Part shown: piece after piece, positions 7,916 through 11,254 of the stretch
How the letters are laid out: each line of letters starts with the position of its first letter
How positions within the stretch are numbered: position 1 is the stretch's first letter
Assembly (NCBI GenBank): GCA_036939975.1
Contig: JALLPB010001354.1
Span: 1 to 11,254, forward strand
Length of the DNA stretch: 11,254 bases
Direction: 5' to 3'
Source: Cyclostephanos tholiformis
Taxonomy: Eukaryota; Bacillariophyta; Thalassiosirophyceae; Thalassiosirales; Thalassiosiraceae
Position numbers and translations under genes: made by a program
The notes under the pieces: generated by a model
The model's input: only the letters and a program-made list of their open reading frames with translations
What the model was told of the DNA's origin: nothing
The model's database searches: none

Positions 7916-8142
7916 GTAGTTAGTGATGATGATAACTAAGTTTTACTTTCCCCACCTCCAATTTAGTTCCCCAAATCTTTTTCCATTATCCCTGCCCTCT
8001 CCCCTCTCAAGTTGCTAATGTTGCTGCTACTGCTGCTGTCACTGCTGCTATCCAAATTGCTGCTAACATCCTTGCTCAACAAGCCACGACCAGCCTTACC
8101 CCCGTGATCATGTTGATTCTCAAAACACTCCCGCATTGCCTC
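7916..8142. other. Spacer between the convergent Harbinger genes
   Basis: The start repeats the GATGATGATAA(T/C)TAAG end of the transposase gene. Bases 8015-8065 contain interrupted GCTGCT triplets that may derive from the low-complexity C-terminal coding part of the minus-strand gene. No separate gene is seen. Confidence 0.4.
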
Positions 8143-9169
8143 TCACTTCCACCTCTTCTTCTCCCAATGCTTCTGCCAATGCTTCTTCTTCCTCTTCTTC
8201 TCTCGCCTCTCCTCATGCTCACGCCAAGCCATCCCCCGATTCATCTCCTCCAACTGTTGCATGATCATCAAGGTCATACCCTGCCCTGTCAAATTTCCAT
8301 TTGATGTAGAGTCAAACTTATCAAGCAATTTAAAATGTAACCTGCAACAAAAGCTTGCTCCTTTCATTTGTTTGACGATTTTTTTGTCTTCTGGGCCTTT
8401 ATAGACAGCTCCGCCTGAGCCAGTCCATTCCGCACGGTCTTCTCCATTGATGGAGTTTTCTCTGCTGATGGATTCCTCACCACAGTGGGACTGGGTAATG
8501 ATTCCAAGGAGTCATCATCTATGGATCCAACAGAAAATTACTCCATTCTATTACCACTGTGCTCACTTGCAGCAAGTGAACGAGTGGCTGCTGCAACTAT
8601 GTGGGAGGGGGGATTGTCCATTCTCTCACAATATGTATAAAATGTCTCCTCAGTTGCTGTTAATTCCAATCCGCAAGAACCTCCTCATCTTGGACTATTT
8701 CTGCGATGGGAACTTGAGTAGATGCAAGCTGTTTATGAATTGATTGATTTGTGCACATCTTTGATGCTCATGGGGGGGACTTATGCCTCTCATGAGTCTC
8801 TTCTCTCTCTCCTCCCACCACGTTGTCCTACTCATCCTCCTCCTCCTTCTCTTCATCGTCGTTCTCTTCAATGCCCAGCATTCCCGAATAGGTCTTGTCC
8901 ATTATCTTTTGTTCGATTGCGATGCACCGAAGAACCCGATCGGTATTCTCCCCCAGTTTGCCCATTGGCTTCTTCATACTCTGACAAAGGTTGTGAATCC
9001 AGTGCCACTTCAGGTCGTTGGTGTCTTGTTTGGTACTCTCCCTAGTCTGATCCTGGTATGCAAGTGCAATGGCCTCCCACCCGTACTCCTCATTTGGCAA
9101 AATCTCCGCAATGATTGGAATTAGGACATCATTCTTGTAGTTCTTGGTGGCGCCCGCACAACAAGGCAT
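8143..9169 (-). pseudogene. Harbinger-associated Myb/SANT-like DNA-binding protein, broken
   Basis: In PIF/Harbinger elements this second protein binds DNA and helps import and recruit the transposase. The start ATG at 9169 gives MPCCAGATKNYKNDVLIPII. Next come WEAIALAYQ near residue 31 and DLKWHWIHNLC, the spaced tryptophans expected of a SANT/trihelix-type fold. Then an acidic tail ends at TAG 8828-8830. Reading continues past this stop in the same frame for some 40 codons. A further open stretch (8530-8365) is Ser/Lys-rich. A shift at the T7 run 8379-8385 then leads into a charged, probably coiled-coil tail (QQLEEMNRGMAWREHEERRE) that stops at 8143-8145. The first 113 residues are intact and could still be made as a short protein. 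Confidence 0.7.
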
Positions 9170-9287
9170 GATGAACAAGATGAAAGGAAGGCTGCAGGGA
9201 TATGGGAAGGCAACCCTGTGTGGCAGGGGAGGTGATAGAGGCCTTACCTTTGAAGAGGGGGGGGTGGCGGAACAGAAATGGACTCCA

Positions 9288-9399
9288 CCTAAATTTTAGG
9301 CTCGCCTAAATTATTGACGGCATGTCCGGACATGTTGTCTAGAATTTAGGTTATTTTTTTGTTAGCCAGGATCTAACCAGCGTTTAGCCATGCCTAAAC
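9288..9399. repeat. Cluster of four dyads built on TTTAG/CTAAA
   Basis: Dyads are CCTAAATTTTAGG (9288-9300); a 46-bp imperfect palindrome 9305-9350 centred on the perfect CATGTCCGGACATG (9321-9334) with CCTAAATT and AATTTAGG arms; GTTAG/CTAAC (9361-9377); and GTTTAGCCATGCCTAAAC (9382-9399, 6-bp perfect stem). They share one short motif in alternating orientation and sit at the right boundary of the Harbinger relic. Confidence 0.6.
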
Positions 9400-9497
9400 A
9401 TGACATAAACAGGTTAGTCAATTTTTGGCAGCCACCCATTGTCCACCTTGAATCCCTGCCTCTGGACATTGATGATATCCTCCGCCCTATTTCCTGC

Positions 9498-10028
9498 TCA
9501 AAAAATGTCCTTGCCAACCTCCACCTTCTCCTCCCCCCAGCGGCATGCCCACAGGTGTGTCCCATAATGCATCAGGATGGCCCTCTTCCATAACAATGCA
9601 ATTTGCCGGGTGCAACTTAATATAATGCCAGGGATTGTTGCCGAGGTGGAAAAAACAGACTCAAAATTGTTGCCTTGATAATCAGTCATGCCAAGGTGTG
9701 TTGTGATCAAATCCTTGAGCCGCTGTTAAGTAGTGGTGTTGGGCAGGCCTTGGCCACCTCTTTTGAGGGGCAGAGGAACTTAACAAGGACAGAGCCCCCC
9801 TTGCCTAGATGCTTTGTCATCTGACATGCCATCGTTTGATGTTATTTGGATGTTAGGGATTAGATTTTCTACAGTACTGCATATTAATTCTATTGTAACT
9901 TTGTTTCTCTTTGCCAAAAAACAGAGGCTGGACGAGTTTTTTGACATCAACGATGGCACAAAAACCCCAAATATGAACTTGGCCATAGCCAAATTCATGC
10001 TGTTAATTTGCTGGCCAGCTTCTGACAA
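9498..10028 (-). other. Unassigned coding-like tract, possibly a pseudogene
   Basis: One minus frame runs from 10028 to 9498 with only two internal stops (9780-9782 and near 9726), fewer than expected by chance for about 176 codons. It includes VPSLMSKNSSSLCFLAKRNK and ITTHLGMTDYQGNNFESVF. Near 9650 a neighbouring frame gives NNPWHYIKLHPANCIVMEEG, which also looks protein-like. No family is recognised. A rival 116-codon plus frame at 9814-10164 overlaps it. Either or both may be spurious. Confidence 0.25.
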
Positions 10029-10157
10029 ATTAGCAGCAGCAGCTAGACATCATGATCAACAATACCCCCACTTTTATTTTTTGATGGCGACTACTTTTGA
10101 CCACGAAAAAACTGTCGTCCTAATAATGAATCCAGCTAGGGCGTCCAACCAACCAAA

Positions 10158-10250
10158 AGTGTAAATTTTACACTATATTTTGCTAAACTTAAAACTTAGT
10201 AACACTTAAATCTTGCTGAATTAGGTGTTAATTTCACACATAATTGTGAA
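10158..10250. repeat. AT-rich dyads
   Basis: AGTGTAAATTTTACACT (10158-10174) is a perfect 17-bp palindrome with a single central base. TTCACA-CATAAT-TGTGAA (10233-10250) is a 6-bp perfect stem. The surroundings repeat CTTAAA and related words. It may be a miniature-element remnant; no boundaries were found. Confidence 0.4.
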
Positions 10251-10361
10251 TTGGTGGACCCCTTGGCATGGATGACAATGACGTAAATGAGGCTTACACT
10301 TAAATTAAACAACCTCTAACTTCTCCACAGCACTTCACCCCCTGATCAAATATTACGATTG

Positions 10362-10416
<55 letters not shown>
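10362..10416. repeat. (TCA)n microsatellite, about 18 copies
   Basis: An uninterrupted run of TCA triplets extends over 55 bases. No surrounding frame looks coding. Confidence 0.97.
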
Positions 10417-11213
10417 TGCTGATGATCAAGGTCAAGCAAAGTATCATTGTCCACATCATCCACTGATGATATGTGCAGCGAGGTGGTGGAACACAAGGGG
10501 CTTATTGCATTGGCCCCAATTGGCACATCATCTTTCTAGGATCATACTGATGGGGACAAGGTAGATTCCAGATACATGAGCGGCAATGATGACATCATTG
10601 ATAGGGGCTGCACTGGAGAATTTGCCACCATGAAATAAAAAAAAACTCATCAGAGCTCCACGTATGCAAAAAAGCACAAAGAAGAACAACCACATCTTGG
10701 CCCCCCCCAAAATTGCCCATTACTCTCAATGAATCAAGCCAATATAAATGCACAGGTTGATATTATGCAATGTTTTCATTGCACACTCCCAGCTTTGGCG
10801 ATGTACTTGCACATTGGAGTCACCTGCGGATGCGACTATGTCACACAAACTTGCATCAGAAGTTAGGTGCCTGGTCAAAAATCAACCTGGGCATGGAATT
10901 TTGCTGATGCAATATGGTATCATCCTGATGACATGACAATCAACCTAATTGCAATCCCCCTGTCCAAACAGGGTGATTTGGCAACCCCCCACCTCTCCCA
11001 ATGCCCTCTTCTTGATGCCTTATTGCAGGGGGTTCCTGGTGGTTCTTTTTCTTCAGCACACAACCAGCAGCACAAAAGCTGATTTTTTGTAAAAAAATCA
11101 ATTCACTGCTGCACAGCCTCCCCATTCAACAATAACCCCCTCCACCTGCCCTCACCCCAATGACACTTATGGCAAGCAAGCAGCCCAAGGGGATTGAATG
11201 CAACAATCAAATC
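10417..11213. other. No gene recognised
   Basis: Short open frames occur on both strands (for example 10867-11082 plus and 10528-10710 minus), but none shows family motifs, splice signals or a convincing start. Composition is unremarkable apart from short A and C runs. Confidence 0.4.
11066..11113. repeat. Long imperfect hairpin with AGCAGCA arms
   Basis: GCAGCA (11067-11072) pairs with TGCTGC (11107-11112). Inside, TGATTTTTT (11080-11088) pairs with AAAAAATCA (11092-11100) around a 3-base loop. The left arm contains AGCAGCAC, the reverse complement of the core in the 556-1299 array. Confidence 0.5.
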
Positions 11214-11231
11214 GGGGGGGGGGGGGGGGGG
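11214..11231. repeat. G18 homopolymer
   Basis: Eighteen consecutive G lie near the right edge. The length is likely inexact in assemblies. Confidence 0.95.
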
Positions 11232-11254
11232 TTGTGCAAACAACAATGATGAAA

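Larger units (their letters stand above)
6587..9301. mobile_element. Decayed two-gene PIF/Harbinger DNA transposon
   Basis: The interval holds a Harbinger-type DDE transposase on plus (about 6700-7915) and a Myb/SANT-like DNA-binding protein on minus (about 9169-8143), facing each other. This two-protein make-up is characteristic of PIF/Harbinger elements. Candidate ends are GCTTAAAATTTAG at 6587-6599 and its inverted relative CTAAATTTTAGGC at 9289-9301 (12 of 13 match). No 3-bp TWA target duplication is visible, so the ends are tentative. Both genes are broken, so the copy is not autonomous. Confidence 0.6.

Noticed and set aside
8263..8280. Shared word GATCAAGGTCA near 8265 and 10424
   Set aside because: Short, and not extended by flanking similarity.
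8104..8304. Leu/Pro-rich plus frame
   Set aside because: Antisense of the charged coiled-coil tail of the Myb-like gene.
9288..9399. TTTAGG/CCTAAA words as telomere-type repeats
   Set aside because: They are few, lack the full seven-base repeat, and alternate in orientation as dyads, not as a tandem run.
10362..10416. TCA run as a coding homopolymer tract
   Set aside because: No surrounding frame looks coding; it is a plain microsatellite.

Overview
The window looks like nuclear DNA of a stramenopile, most likely a centric diatom. It has short introns with GT-AG borders and CTAAC branch motifs. It also carries relics of two transposon types that I associate with diatom genomes: a CoDi-type Ty1/copia gag-protease and a PIF/Harbinger transposase paired with a Myb-like protein. 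One conserved housekeeping gene, RER1, lies in the middle. The organism call is inferred from these families, not from a marker gene.

Layout. 1-534 (minus) is the 5' end of a gene for a repetitive, charged, probably disordered protein; it runs off the left edge. 556-1299 is an AT-rich, roughly 29-bp-period array of the core RTGCTGCT with a higher-order duplication inside it. About 1290-3223 (minus) is a decayed gag followed by the start of an aspartic protease, cut off where the array begins. About 3400-4378 (minus) is more gag-like, proline/glycine-rich fossil sequence and one pre-integrase-like fragment. 4628-5895 (plus) is RER1, with a predicted 86-nt 5'UTR intron and a predicted 433-nt intron that has a 327-nt AG-free tract before its acceptor. 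About 6587-9301 is a decayed two-gene PIF/Harbinger element: transposase on plus and Myb/SANT-like protein on minus, convergent. 9288-9399 is a cluster of dyads built from one short motif. 9400-11254 has no recognised gene; it holds a weak coding-like tract, AT-rich dyads, a (TCA)n microsatellite and a G18 run at the right edge.

Only RER1 and the left-edge gene look intact. RER1 would act in the early Golgi/ER retrieval pathway and is unrelated to the surrounding repeats. No prokaryotic-style operon, CRISPR or defence system is present. The features most worth checking are the AG-exclusion zone in RER1, the RTGCTGCT array that fills the gap between the edge gene and the truncated retroelement, and the dyad cluster at the Harbinger boundary.
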